Assembly: GCF_016907815.1 (NCBI RefSeq) | Contig: NZ_JAFBCQ010000001.1 | Location: 1,364,001 to 1,428,000, forward strand | Direction: 5' to 3' | DNA length: 64,000 bases | From: Microbacterium aurum | GTDB lineage: Bacteria > Actinomycetota > Actinomycetes > Actinomycetales > Microbacteriaceae | Shown here: piece after piece, positions 1 through 8,425 of the stretch | Position numbering within the stretch: the stretch's first letter is position 1 | Layout of the letters: each line of letters begins with the position of its first letter | Translations under genes and position numbers: made by a program | The notes under the pieces: model-generated | The model's database searches: none | What the model was told of the DNA's origin: nothing | The model's input: only the letters and a program-made list of their open reading frames with translations

Positions 1-101
1 GCCGGCGCTGACGCGCCGCGGCGCGGCGGCGTGGCGCCCCCGCCGCCTACCTCGCGCGTGCCGACCGCGCAAGCCACTCGTCCGGGCGCCGGCGGCGCGC
101 T

Positions 102-107
102 TACGCT
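102..107 (+). promoter_or_regulatory. -10 box TACGCT of a leaderless promoter
   Basis: TACGCT ends 7 nt before ATG 115. This matches the TANNNT-6/7 nt-start pattern of many genes here and decides the start codon. Confidence 0.5.
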
Positions 108-114
108 CGCAGTC

Positions 115-1689
115 ATGAGTGCGTTGTCGGCCCCCACGGGGCGTGAGCCCGACCTGCGGACGCGGCCCCGAGACGACGGAACCGCCCCACGGGCGCTCGT
201 CCTGGGGGCGACCGGATACATCGGCGGACGGCTCGTGCCGCGGCTCGTCGCGGCGGGATACCGCGTGCGGGTGCTCGTCCGCGACCCCGCCCGTCTCGCG
301 GCGTTCGCGTGGGGCGATGACGTCGAGGCCGTCGAAGGGTCGGCGACGGATGCCGGGGCGCTCGCCGCCGCGTGCGACGACGTCGACGTGCTGTACTACC
401 TCATCCACTCGATGGGACAGGGGGGCGGATTCGAGGAGGCCGACCTCGCCGCGGCGCACGCCGTCGCGCAGGCGGCGGCCGCGGCATCCGTCCGTCGCAT
501 CGTGTATCTCGGCGGTCTGCATCCGCGCACCGGCGACCTCAGCCCGCACCTGCGCTCGCGCGTCGCGGTGGGCGAGGTGTTCCTCGCCAGCGGCGTGCCG
601 ACGCTCGTGCTGCAGGCGGGCGTCGTCATCGGATCGGGGTCGGCGTCGTTCGAGATGATCCGGCACCTCACCGAAGTGCTGCCGTACATGCCCGCGCCGC
701 GGTGGGTGCGCAACCGCATCCAGCCGATCGCGATCCGTGACGTGGCGCACTACCTGCTGGGCGCCGCGCGGGTGGATGCCGCGGTCACCCGCGCCGTCGA
801 CATCGGCGGTCCCGACGTGCTGCGCTACGGGCAGATGATGAACGGCTACGCGGTCGAGGCGGGTCTGCCGCAGCGGGCGATCGCGGCGCTGCCGGTGCTG
901 ACGCCCGGACTCGCATCGCACTGGGTCAACCTCGTCACGCCCGTGCCGCGCGCGATCGCGCGGCCGCTCATCGCGTCGCTCGTGCACGAGTGCGTCATGG
1001 ACGACCACGCCGTCGATGCGCTCATCCCGCCCCCGGCGGACGGCCTCACTCCCTACCGGCGCGCGGTCGCGCTCGCCCTCGGCCGCGTCGAGGCCGACAC
1101 CGTGGAGACGAGCTGGCAGGATGCCGAGGTCACCGGCATTCCGTCGGATCCCCTCCCGAGCGACCCGGACTGGGCTGGCCGCACCGTGTACACCGATGTG
1201 CGGAGCGCCGCGACGACCGCATCGCCGGATCGGCTGTGGGCCGTCATCGCGGGGATCGGCGGCGAGAACGGCTGGTACTCCGCGCCGCTGCTGTGGGCGC
1301 TGCGCGGCTGGATGGACCGCGTCGTCGGTGGGGTGGGCCTCACGCGCGGACGCCGTAGCCGCGGACGCGTCGCCGTCGGCGACGCGATCGACTTCTGGCG
1401 GGTGGAGCGGGTGGAACCGGGCCGGCTGCTGCGGCTGCGCGCCGAGATGCGCGTGCCGGGGCTCGCGTGGCTGGATCTGCAGTGCGAGCCGGAGGAGGAC
1501 GGCGGCGGTGCGCGCTACCGGCAGCGCGCGGTGTTCTTCCCCTCCGGGCTCGCCGGGCGGCTGTATTGGCTCGCGGTGCTGCCGTTCCACGGGTTCATCT
1601 TCCGCGGTATGGCGGCGCGGATCACGGCAGCCGCCGAGGCGGATGCCGCGGTGCCCGCCGCCGGTTCCGGTGACGCGATCAGCGGTTGA
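115..1689 (+). CDS. SDR-type NAD(P)-binding protein with C-terminal DUF2867 domain
   Basis: A 524-residue two-domain protein. Residues 31-38 (GATGYIGG) are the nucleotide-binding loop of an atypical/extended SDR Rossmann fold reaching to about residue 300. The last ~150 residues, including a Trp-rich stretch near 387-401, resemble the DUF2867 domain that often follows this fold in actinobacteria. The substrate is not known. The reading frame stays open upstream to 31, but that extension is Pro/Ala-rich low complexity. ATG 115 is preferred because a TACGCT box (102-107) lies 7 nt before it, the leaderless spacing seen throughout this window. It is followed by a repeat-containing gap, so it is probably monocistronic. 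Confidence 0.85.
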   Translation: MSALSAPTGREPDLRTRPRDDGTAPRALVLGATGYIGGRLVPRLVAAGYRVRVLVRDPARLAAFAWGDDVEAVEGSATDAGALAAACDDVDVLYYLIHSMGQGGGFEEADLAAAHAVAQAAAAASVRRIVYLGGLHPRTGDLSPHLRSRVAVGEVFLASGVPTLVLQAGVVIGSGSASFEMIRHLTEVLPYMPAPRWVRNRIQPIAIRDVAHYLLGAARVDAAVTRAVDIGGPDVLRYGQMMNGYAVEAGLPQRAIAALPVLTPGLASHWVNLVTPVPRAIARPLIASLVHECVMDDHAVDALIPPPADGLTPYRRAVALALGRVEADTVETSWQDAEVTGIPSDPLPSDPDWAGRTVYTDVRSAATTASPDRLWAVIAGIGGENGWYSAPLLWALRGWMDRVVGGVGLTRGRRSRGRVAVGDAIDFWRVERVEPGRLLRLRAEMRVPGLAWLDLQCEPEEDGGGARYRQRAVFFPSGLAGRLYWLAVLPFHGFIFRGMAARITAAAEADAAVPAAGSGDAISG

Positions 1690-1708
1690 CGCCTGCGCCG
1701 CCGGGTCC

Positions 1709-1834
1709 GCTACCGAAATCGGCACGCGCGCCTGAGAGTTTCGACCGCGGGTGCTGATTTCGATAGCGCGTGCGGGTCGGCCGCGCGCCTGAAGGTCTCG
1801 ACCGCGCGTGCTGATTTCGACAGCGCGCGCGGGT
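1709..1834. repeat. Intergenic repeat block: two 52-bp direct repeats with AATCRGCRC cores
   Basis: Copies at 1726-1777 and 1783-1834 agree at about 46 of 52 positions. The flank at 1709-1731 (GCTACCGAAATCGGCACGCG) is a near inverted match to the second half of each copy. It begins 19 nt after the stop of the SDR-DUF2867 gene and fills most of the 224-bp gap before 1914. The core AATCGGCAC/AATCAGCAC recurs in other 3'-end palindromes of the window. Confidence 0.7.
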
Positions 1835-1901
1835 GAGCGCGCGGCCCCGGCCGCGGGTGAATAAACACGGCCTGACCGGCGGGGGTCTCCGCGCCGCGGG
1901 C

Positions 1902-1907
1902 TAGCGT
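1902..1907 (+). promoter_or_regulatory. -10 box TAGCGT, leaderless promoter of the nirK transcription unit
   Basis: TAGCGT ends 6 nt before ATG 1914, so transcription likely starts at or next to the start codon. It would drive the membrane protein and the overlapping nitrite reductase. Confidence 0.5.
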
Positions 1908-1913
1908 TGTGGT

Positions 1914-3035
1914 ATGGACACGTCGTCCCGCGCCGGCGTGGCGTCCCGCGCCCGGCTGCTGCTGGTCCTCCCCGCCGCGGCGGCACTCGTGCTCGGGCTC
2001 ATCGCGGGGCTCCTGCTGCTCGGCCTGCCGCTGCCGATCCTCTCCGACCGGCTCGCCGACCTGCACGCGCCGCTGCTCGTCTTCGGGTTCGTCGGCACCC
2101 TCATCAGCCTCGAGCGTGCCGTCGCACTGCGCGCCGGCTGGGCGTATGCCTCGCCCGCGCTCCTCGCCATCGGTGCGATCGCCGCCGTCACGCCTGTGCC
2201 GCTCCCCGCCGCCCAGGCCGCGACGGTCGCGGGGCTCGCGGTGCACGTGCTGCAGTACCGGGCGATCTGGCGCCGCCAGCCCATGACGGCGACCGCGGTG
2301 CAGGCGCTCGGCGCGGCGGCCGGCCTTCTCGCCGCGGTCGCGTGGTGCGGCGGGGTGCCGCCTGCGCCTCTCGTCCCCCTGCTCGCCGCATTCCTCGTGC
2401 TCACGATCGCGGGGGAGCGGCTTGAGCTCGCGCGAATCGCGGCCCCCGGCATCCGTGCCGAACGCGTCCTCTTCGCCCTGGCACTCGCCCTCGCCACCGC
2501 CTGCCTGCTGTCGCTGACCGCCCCGCTCGTCGCCGTGCCCGTCGCGGGGTTCCTGCTGCTCGGCCTCGTCGCGTGGCTCGTCCGGTACGACGTCGCGCGG
2601 CGGACGGTGCGGATGCCGGGGCTGCCGCGCTACGTCGCGGTGTGCCTCCTGGCGGGGTACGCGTGGCTGGCCGTCGCCGGCGCGGGATGGCTGCTCCGCG
2701 GAGCGCGCACCGAGGGCGCCGTCTACGACGCGACGACGCACGCGATCTTCCTCGGCTTCGTGATCACGATGATCATGGCCCACGCGCCCGTCATCCTCCC
2801 CGCCGTGCTGCACGTCGGCATCCCGTACCACCCCGCGCTGTACGCGCCCGTCGCGCTGCTGCAGGCTGCACTCCTCGTCCGGGTCGTCGCGGGTGACGCA
2901 TGGGGCTGGGTGCCTGCGCTGCAGGCCGGCGGCATCGGCGCTGCCGCCGCCCTGATCCTGCTCGGCGCGACGGCGGTCACCCTGTCGCTGCGCAACCGCA
3001 GCATCGAGAGGAGACGCGCGCGTGTCACGGCGTAA
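1914..3035 (+). CDS. NnrS-like polytopic membrane protein coupled to the nitrite reductase gene
   Basis: A 373-residue protein made almost entirely of hydrophobic segments (roughly ten to twelve). Histidines sit inside membrane segments at H51 (ADLHAPLLVFGF), H276 (THAIFLGF) and H290 (IMAHAPV), an arrangement recalling NnrS-type haem/copper membrane proteins of nitric-oxide metabolism. The family assignment is an inference from pattern, not a match I can test. Its 3' end overlaps the nitrite reductase gene by 14 nt, so the two are co-translated. It may help assemble, protect or supply electrons to that enzyme, or handle NO. Confidence 0.7.
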   Translation: MDTSSRAGVASRARLLLVLPAAAALVLGLIAGLLLLGLPLPILSDRLADLHAPLLVFGFVGTLISLERAVALRAGWAYASPALLAIGAIAAVTPVPLPAAQAATVAGLAVHVLQYRAIWRRQPMTATAVQALGAAAGLLAAVAWCGGVPPAPLVPLLAAFLVLTIAGERLELARIAAPGIRAERVLFALALALATACLLSLTAPLVAVPVAGFLLLGLVAWLVRYDVARRTVRMPGLPRYVAVCLLAGYAWLAVAGAGWLLRGARTEGAVYDATTHAIFLGFVITMIMAHAPVILPAVLHVGIPYHPALYAPVALLQAALLVRVVAGDAWGWVPALQAGGIGAAAALILLGATAVTLSLRNRSIERRRARVTA

Positions 3036-5673
3036 CTGGTATCTGCTCACGAACTCGGTCGTGTTCGGCTGGATCGTCCTCACGATCGTCGCCGTCACGA
3101 TCCACCGCTTCGTGCCGCAGCCGCTCTGGCTCATGATCCACGTGCCCCTGCTCGGGGCCGTCACCGCCGCGATCCTGGTGTGGTCGCAGCACTTCTCCGA
3201 CACCCTGCTGCGCCGCCCCGCCCCGGCCGAGCGGGCCGGCCTCGCCGTGCGCCTCGGCCTGCACACGCTCGGCGCGGCGGTCGTGATCACCGGCATCCTC
3301 GCCGGTGTCACGATGCTCGTCGTCGCCGGCGCGGTGATCGTCGGCGCCGCGATCCTCACGCACGGCGTGATCCTGACACTGCAGCTGCGCCGCGCCCTGC
3401 CGGCGCGGTTCTCGCCGCTCGTGCGCTACTACGTCGCCGCCGCGGCGGTGTTCCTCGGCGGCATCGCGATCGGCGCGACGATGTCGGCGGCGGGCGACCC
3501 CGACCTCACCGACCGGCTCGTGACGGCGCACCTCGTCCTCAACGCCTACGGCTGGATCGGCCTCACCGCGCTCGGCACCCTCGTGCTGCTGTGGCCGACG
3601 GTGCTGCACGCGCGCATGGGCGAGACCGCGGATGCCGCGGCCCGCCACGCCCTGCCGGTGCTCGTCGCGGGACTGGCGATCGCCGCGGTCGGACCGCTCC
3701 TCGACGTGCGTCTGCTCGTCGCCGGCGGCATGCTCGTCTGGCTCGCCGGTGCCTTGCGGATCGGCGTCGAGGGGTGGCGACAGGGGCGGTCGATGCCCCC
3801 GGCGACCTTCGCCGGCTGGAGCCTCGCCGCCGCCTTCGGCTGGGTCGTCGTCGCGGCGGCGACCCTCGCCGCGATGAGCGCCGTCAGCCCGGATTGGGCG
3901 CAGCTGCGCGCCGGCTATCTCATGGTGCTCGGCCCTCTCGTCGTCGGCTTCGCGGTGCAGCTGCTGCTCGGGGCGCTCAGCTATCTGCTGCCCGTGGTCG
4001 CGCTCGGGAGCCCTGCCGCCGCGAAGGCCGGTGCGGAGATGCTCGACCGCGGCGCCGCCTTCCGCGTCGCGGCCTTCAACGGCGCCATCGTGCTGTACCT
4101 GCTGCCGATGCCGTCCGTCGCGCGCGTGCTGCTCTCGTTCGCCGCGCTCGGCGTCGTCATCGCGTTCGTCGTGCTCGCCGTCCGCGCCGTCGTCGCGGGG
4201 CGCCGCGTCCGCCGCGACGAGGGCGCGAATCCGGACCGCAGTGGACGGGTGAGCCTCGGGATGCCGGTGGCCACCGCCCCCGTCGCTCCACCGCGCCGCG
4301 TCGGCGCCGTCGCTGCGGCGTTCACGGTGCTGGCCCTGTGCGTCGCGGGCGGCGTCGCCGCCGACCCCGCCGCTGTCGGCATCTCGACCGCGGCGGGCGG
4401 GGCGGTCGTCGCCTCGGGCGAGACCACCGACGTGACCGTCGAAGTCGAGGGCATGCGGTTCACGCCCGCCGAGATCGAGGTGCCGTACGGCGACGCACTC
4501 GTCGTCACGTTCCATAACACCGGCACCGACGTGCACGACCTCACTTTCGCGAACGGGGTGCGCACGGCGCGGCTCGCGCCGGGCGCGAGCGAGACCGTCG
4601 AGGTCGGCGTCGTCGGCGCCGACCTGGCGGGCTGGTGCTCGATCGCCGGGCATCGGCAGATGGGCATGGAGCTCGCCGTCGTCGTCACCGGCGCCCCGGC
4701 CCCGGGCGCCTCGGTGACGGATGCCGCGGGCTCGGCCCACGGTCACGATCACAGGGGCGGGATGGATGCCGGAGAGGGCTCATCCGCCGCCGACGCCGCC
4801 CGCGACATCGACCTCGAGGCCGAGCCCGGCGCGGGGTTCACGCCGTGGCCGGCGGCGCTGGCCCCGGCATCCGCCGACACCGTCCACCGCCTCACGCTCG
4901 AGGTCACTGAGGAAGAGGTCGAGGTCGCGCCCGGCGTCACCCAGACGCGCTGGATGTTCGGCGGCAGCGCGCCGGGGCCGGTCATCCGCGGCAGAATCGG
5001 CGACCGCTTCGAGATCACGCTCGTCAACGAGGGCTCGATCGGTCACTCGATCGACTTCCACGCCGGCGCGCTCGCGCCCGACGAGCCGATGCGGACGATC
5101 CAGCCCGGCGAGACCCTCACGTACACCTTCACCGCGACGCAGGCGGGCATCTGGATGTATCACTGCTCGACGATGCCCATGTCGATGCATATCGCCGGCG
5201 GCATGTACGGCGCCGTCATCATCGACCCGCCGGACCTCGCCCCCGTCGACGGCGAGTACGTGCTCGTGCAGGGCGAGATGTACCTCGGGACGCAGGGCGG
5301 CACCGCTGACGCCGACAAGATCGCCGCGCAGACCCCTGACCTCGTCGCGTTCAACGGCTACGCCAACCAGTACGCGTACGAGCCGCTGCCCGCCACGGTC
5401 GGCGAGCGGGTGCGAGTGTGGGTGCTAGATGCCGGTCCCAACACGGCATCGTCCTTCCACATCGTCGGCGGCCAGTTCGACACCGTGTTCGCCGAGGGGG
5501 CCTACACGCTGAGACCCGACGATCCGGGCGGATCGCAGGCGCTCGCGCTGCAGCCCGCGCAGGGCGGGTTCGTGGAGCTGTCGTTCCCCGAAGCGGGCAA
5601 CTATCCTTTCGTCACGCACATCATGAGCGACGCCGAGAAGGGCGCCAAGGGGGTGTTCCATGTCGGGCACTGA
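3022..5673 (+). CDS. nirK: Copper nitrite reductase fused to a membrane domain and a cupredoxin
   Basis: An 883-residue fusion that probably reduces nitrite to NO at the outer face of the membrane. Residues 1-~450 form a polytopic membrane domain. About 467-560 is a plastocyanin-like domain with type-1 copper ligands H505, C539, H544 and M549 (or M547). About 613-883 is a two-cupredoxin NirK core. It keeps the catalytic pair D678 and H813, type-2 ligands H680, H714 and H866, and type-1 ligands H675, C715, H723 and M728. Only the second-sphere His five residues after H813 is replaced, by Gln. Start is GTG 3022 behind GAGAGGAGA. The extra cupredoxin may pass electrons from the membrane domain to the NirK core. 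Confidence 0.88.
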   Translation: MSRRNWYLLTNSVVFGWIVLTIVAVTIHRFVPQPLWLMIHVPLLGAVTAAILVWSQHFSDTLLRRPAPAERAGLAVRLGLHTLGAAVVITGILAGVTMLVVAGAVIVGAAILTHGVILTLQLRRALPARFSPLVRYYVAAAAVFLGGIAIGATMSAAGDPDLTDRLVTAHLVLNAYGWIGLTALGTLVLLWPTVLHARMGETADAAARHALPVLVAGLAIAAVGPLLDVRLLVAGGMLVWLAGALRIGVEGWRQGRSMPPATFAGWSLAAAFGWVVVAAATLAAMSAVSPDWAQLRAGYLMVLGPLVVGFAVQLLLGALSYLLPVVALGSPAAAKAGAEMLDRGAAFRVAAFNGAIVLYLLPMPSVARVLLSFAALGVVIAFVVLAVRAVVAGRRVRRDEGANPDRSGRVSLGMPVATAPVAPPRRVGAVAAAFTVLALCVAGGVAADPAAVGISTAAGGAVVASGETTDVTVEVEGMRFTPAEIEVPYGDALVVTFHNTGTDVHDLTFANGVRTARLAPGASETVEVGVVGADLAGWCSIAGHRQMGMELAVVVTGAPAPGASVTDAAGSAHGHDHRGGMDAGEGSSAADAARDIDLEAEPGAGFTPWPAALAPASADTVHRLTLEVTEEEVEVAPGVTQTRWMFGGSAPGPVIRGRIGDRFEITLVNEGSIGHSIDFHAGALAPDEPMRTIQPGETLTYTFTATQAGIWMYHCSTMPMSMHIAGGMYGAVIIDPPDLAPVDGEYVLVQGEMYLGTQGGTADADKIAAQTPDLVAFNGYANQYAYEPLPATVGERVRVWVLDAGPNTASSFHIVGGQFDTVFAEGAYTLRPDDPGGSQALALQPAQGGFVELSFPEAGNYPFVTHIMSDAEKGAKGVFHVGH

Positions 5674-5842
5674 ATTCGCGAGCACCCGCGTCCGGACCGA
5701 CGAGGCGGGCAGGGTCGTCGTCGGCGATCACGCCGAGGCCGTGCGCATCGCACAGGATGCCGTCACGTTTCGACGGGGCATGCTTCGATTATCCGTCGCG
5801 TTTCCCCCGGTGGTCGCGCCGGGGCGGGCGCCCGCCGCGGCG

Positions 5843-5848
5843 TAGCCT
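5843..5848 (+). promoter_or_regulatory. -10 box TAGCCT, leaderless promoter of moaB
   Basis: TAGCCT ends 6 nt before GTG 5855. The preceding gap 5674-5842 shows no convincing gene. Confidence 0.5.
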
Positions 5849-5854
5849 GGGCGG

Positions 5855-6334
5855 GTGAGCATCCCCGCCGCCGTCATCACCGTCTCCGACCGGTCGGCCG
5901 CCGGTGTGCGACCCGACACCAGCGGCCCCATCGCCGTCGCGCAACTGCGCGAGGCGGGGTTCGCGTGCGCGGACGCGACCGTCGTCCCCGACGGGGCGGA
6001 TGCCGTGGCCCAGGCGCTCCGCGACGCGATCGCCGTCGGCGCCCGCGTCGTCGTCACGACGGGCGGCACAGGACTGTCGCCGCGCGATGAGACCCCGGAG
6101 GGGACCGCACGCGTGATCGAGCGGGAGGTGCCGGGGATCGCGGAGGAGCTGCGTCGCCGCGGCCTCGCCGACACCCCGGCATCCCTCCTCTCGCGCGGCA
6201 TCGCCGGCGTCGCCGGACGCGCCCTCATCGTCAACCTGCCCGGTTCGCCGCGCGCCGTCGCGACCGGCATGTCCGTCGTCGTGGCGGTCGCGGCGCACGT
6301 CGTCCACCAGCTCGAAGGGGCCGATCACGCATGA
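5855..6334 (+). CDS. moaB: Molybdopterin adenylyltransferase-type protein MoaB/Mog
   Basis: A 159-residue protein of the MogA/MoaB family, which activates molybdopterin by adenylation before metal insertion by MoeA. The family signature TTGGTGLSPRDETPE occupies about residues 68-82, and the length fits single-domain MoaB/Mog. Start GTG 5855 is set by the TAGCCT box 6 nt upstream. The stop overlaps moaE by ATGA. The MogA and MoaB paralogues cannot be separated here, and this is the only copy in an otherwise full MoCo set. Confidence 0.92.
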   Translation: MSIPAAVITVSDRSAAGVRPDTSGPIAVAQLREAGFACADATVVPDGADAVAQALRDAIAVGARVVVTTGGTGLSPRDETPEGTARVIEREVPGIAEELRRRGLADTPASLLSRGIAGVAGRALIVNLPGSPRAVATGMSVVVAVAAHVVHQLEGADHA

Positions 6335-6756
6335 CCATCGCCATCGCCCGCATCTCGGACGCGCCGCTCGACGCCGCCGCGCACCTCGCCGCCGTCGAGC
6401 AGCCGTGGGTCGGCGCCGTCACGAGCTTCATCGGCACCGTCCGCGCGCAGGACCCCGAGGCCGCCGGTCCCGTCGTGGCGCTCGAGTACTCCGGGCATCC
6501 GGATGCCGAGGCCACCCTGCACGACATCGCGATGAGCGCGATCGGCGACCGCCGTGCGATCGTCGCGGTCAGTCACCGCGTGGGGCGGCTCGCGGTGGGC
6601 GACGCCGCCGTCGTCATCGCCGTCGGCACGGCGCACCGAGGCGACGCGTTCACGATCTGCCGCGATGTCATCGAGGAGATCAAGCGGTCCCTGCCGGTGT
6701 GGAAGAAGCAGTGGACCGACGACGGCGAGGCCCTCTGGAAGGGCATCGGCGGCTGA
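6331..6756 (+). CDS. moaE: Molybdopterin synthase catalytic subunit MoaE
   Basis: A 141-residue MoaE. It forms the heterotetramer with MoaD that puts the dithiolene sulfurs into precursor Z (cPMP) to make molybdopterin. The C-terminal stretch IKRSLPVWKKQW near 110-125 carries the conserved lysines of the active site, and the central AHRGDAFTICR segment is typical. It overlaps moaB by ATGA and converges on moaD, whose stop lies 33 nt away on the other strand, so the two subunits of the synthase are encoded tail to tail. Confidence 0.95.
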   Translation: MTIAIARISDAPLDAAAHLAAVEQPWVGAVTSFIGTVRAQDPEAAGPVVALEYSGHPDAEATLHDIAMSAIGDRRAIVAVSHRVGRLAVGDAAVVIAVGTAHRGDAFTICRDVIEEIKRSLPVWKKQWTDDGEALWKGIGG

Positions 6757-6789
6757 GGGCGTCGGACGAGCGGTGAGACCCGGCGGGGC

Positions 6790-7023
6790 TCAGCCCCCGG
6801 CGAACGGGGGGAGCACGTCGACGACGGATGCCGCCCCCAGCGCCGTCTCGTCGTCGCTGCGACGGCCGTCCACGAGCACGGCGCAGCGGGGGAGGATCAC
6901 GCCGAGCGCGGGGTAGTCCGCCGCGAGGGTGCGGCGCAGTGCGCCGAGCGTCGCGTCGTCGCGCTGCTCGGTGGCGCGGCCGGCGAACTCCTCCGCCGCG
7001 GCGAAGTAGCGCACCTGCGTCAT
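6790..7023 (-). CDS. moaD: Molybdopterin synthase sulfur-carrier subunit MoaD
   Basis: A 77-residue ubiquitin-fold protein ending in the required Gly-Gly (PPFAGG). Its C-terminal thiocarboxylate is formed by the MoeZ-type activator encoded in the same operon and used by MoaE. Last gene of the minus-strand run moeZ-moeA-moaC-mobA-DUF6457-moaD. Its ATG overlaps the stop of the DUF6457 gene by ATGA, so expression should be coupled to the rest. Confidence 0.93.
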   Translation of the reverse strand: MTQVRYFAAAEEFAGRATEQRDDATLGALRRTLAADYPALGVILPRCAVLVDGRRSDDETALGAASVVDVLPPFAGG

Positions 7024-7289
7024 GGGCGGTCGTCCCAGCCCGCGGCAAGCTCGGTCACCGCCGCGACCGCCGCCCGGACGTCGTCGGGAGAGCCGCCCGC
7101 GCGACCCGCGACGAGCCCCGCTGCGAACGCGCTGAACGGCGCGGCGGGTCGCGCCACCCCGTTCGCGACGTCACGGGCGAGGTCGAGGATGAGCGCGATC
7201 GGCAGGTCGTCGTCGGCGAGGCCGAAGCGCTCGCGCAGCGCGGCGGCCCGCGCGTCCAGGGCCTCGGGGGGAAGAGTGCGATCGCTCAT
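7020..7289 (-). CDS. DUF6457-type small protein inside the MoCo operon
   Basis: An 89-residue acidic soluble protein (MSDRTLPPEALDARAAALRE at the start) matching the DUF6457 family pattern of short actinobacterial proteins. No catalytic motif is visible: it looks helical, with a central LPIALILDLARDVANGVARP segment. It overlaps mobA upstream and moaD downstream, each by ATGA, which is tight coupling. Context suggests a helper in cofactor maturation or molybdoenzyme handling, but its function is unknown. Confidence 0.85.
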   Translation of the reverse strand: MSDRTLPPEALDARAAALRERFGLADDDLPIALILDLARDVANGVARPAAPFSAFAAGLVAGRAGGSPDDVRAAVAAVTELAAGWDDRP

Positions 7290-7942
7290 GGCGTCTCCTT
7301 CGTGGGGGTGAGAAGCGCGGTTGGGATTGGCCGGGGGCGCGCACCGGCGCGCTCGGCATCGTCCCACGTGTCGATATCGTCCGTCGCCGGCCCGGCGGCG
7401 ATGAGCTCGAGCCGGAGCGGCCCGACGAGTGTCCGCACCGAGGCGTGCGTCCCGGCATCCGGCAGCGCCGCCGCCGCGCGGCGCAGTGCCGCGGTGCGGT
7501 ACAGGGCCGTGAGCCACTGTGCGCGGCCGTCGCGGTCGCCGAGGCACCAGCCGTCGAGGTCGGCGGATGCCGCGGCGCGCGCGCCGGTCAGCGCCGCGAC
7601 CGCGGCGGCGGGGTCGGCGAGGTCGCAGGCCAGGACGAGCGTCCAGGTGGGTCCGGGCGCGTCCGGCCGTGCCGGCTGCTCCGGCAGCGCCGCGAGCGCC
7701 GCCACGATTGCGGCGGCGGGTCCCGTGAAGGGCGGGTCCTCGCGGACCCACGTGACGGCTCCGGCCACGTCGCTGCGCGCGGGACCGGCGACGACGACCG
7801 GTTCGCATCCGGCGACGGCGTCGAGCGCCCGCTGGAGCAGGGAGCGGCCGTCGATCTCGAGCAGCGGCTTGTCGATGCCGCCCAGGCGCGTCGCGCGGCC
7901 CCCCGCGAGGAGGATCGCGCCCGTGCCTTTGCGCTCGGTCAT
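7286..7942 (-). CDS. mobA: Molybdenum cofactor guanylyltransferase MobA
   Basis: A 218-residue NTP-transferase fold protein that would attach GMP to Mo-molybdopterin. Residues near the N-terminus, LLAGGRATRLGGIDKPLL, match the LAGGxSxRxGxDK nucleotide loop, with Ala-Thr instead of the usual Ser-Ser/Ser-Arg. An Asp in VLACDLADP marks the metal-binding region. ATG 7942 is chosen because it overlaps the moaC stop by ATGA; an in-frame ATG at 7957 would add five residues. The presence of mobA implies a bis-MGD enzyme such as nitrate reductase elsewhere in the genome. Confidence 0.88.
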   Translation of the reverse strand: MTERKGTGAILLAGGRATRLGGIDKPLLEIDGRSLLQRALDAVAGCEPVVVAGPARSDVAGAVTWVREDPPFTGPAAAIVAALAALPEQPARPDAPGPTWTLVLACDLADPAAAVAALTGARAAASADLDGWCLGDRDGRAQWLTALYRTAALRRAAAALPDAGTHASVRTLVGPLRLELIAAGPATDDIDTWDDAERAGARPRPIPTALLTPTKETP

Positions 7943-8409
7943 TCCGGGCGCGTCCAATCGCCGCTCTTGCCGCCGGTCTTGCGGACGAGGCGCACGTTCT
8001 CGATGGCCGTCGCCTTGTCGAGGCCCTTCACCATGTCGACGATGGCGAGGCCCGCCACGGCGACGGCGGTGAGGGCCTCCATCTCGACGCCCGTGCGGTC
8101 GGCGGTGCGGACGGTCGCCTCGATCTCGACGCCGGTGTCGGTCACCTCGAGGTCGACGGTCGCGCCGTGCACGCCGATGATGTGGGCGAGCGGCAGCAGC
8201 TCGGGCGTGCGCTTGGCCGCCTGGATGCCGCTGATGCGGGCCACCGCCAGCACGTCGCCCTTCGGGGTCGTGCCGTCGCGCAGCGACGCGACGACATCCG
8301 GCGCGCAGCGGACGAACCCGCGGGCGGTCGCGGCGCGCACGGTCGGCTGCTTGTCGGTGACGTCCACCATGCGGGCGTGGCCGGCGGCATCCAGGTGGGT
8401 GAAGCTCAT
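7939..8409 (-). CDS. moaC: Cyclic pyranopterin monophosphate synthase MoaC
   Basis: A 156-residue MoaC, acting after MoaA to give cPMP. Conserved blocks are visible: KGDVLAVARISGIQAAK, LPLAHIIGVHG and the C-terminal GVEMEALTAVAVAGLAIVDM with MVKGLDK. Length is standard. ATG 8409 is followed by MSFTHLD, the usual N-terminus. It lies 16 nt downstream of moeA and overlaps mobA. Confidence 0.95.
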   Translation of the reverse strand: MSFTHLDAAGHARMVDVTDKQPTVRAATARGFVRCAPDVVASLRDGTTPKGDVLAVARISGIQAAKRTPELLPLAHIIGVHGATVDLEVTDTGVEIEATVRTADRTGVEMEALTAVAVAGLAIVDMVKGLDKATAIENVRLVRKTGGKSGDWTRPE

Positions 8410-8425
8410 GGCATCCTCTCGGTCT

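Noticed and set aside
1710-3359. 549-codon minus-strand frame opposite the NnrS-like gene
   Set aside because: Low-complexity Arg/Gly/Asp composition, opposite a clear membrane protein; a GC shadow.
5660-5845. 61-codon ORF overlapping the end of nirK
   Set aside because: No family, no promoter or ribosome-binding site, and its end runs into the moaB promoter; a real small gene cannot be excluded but is unsupported.
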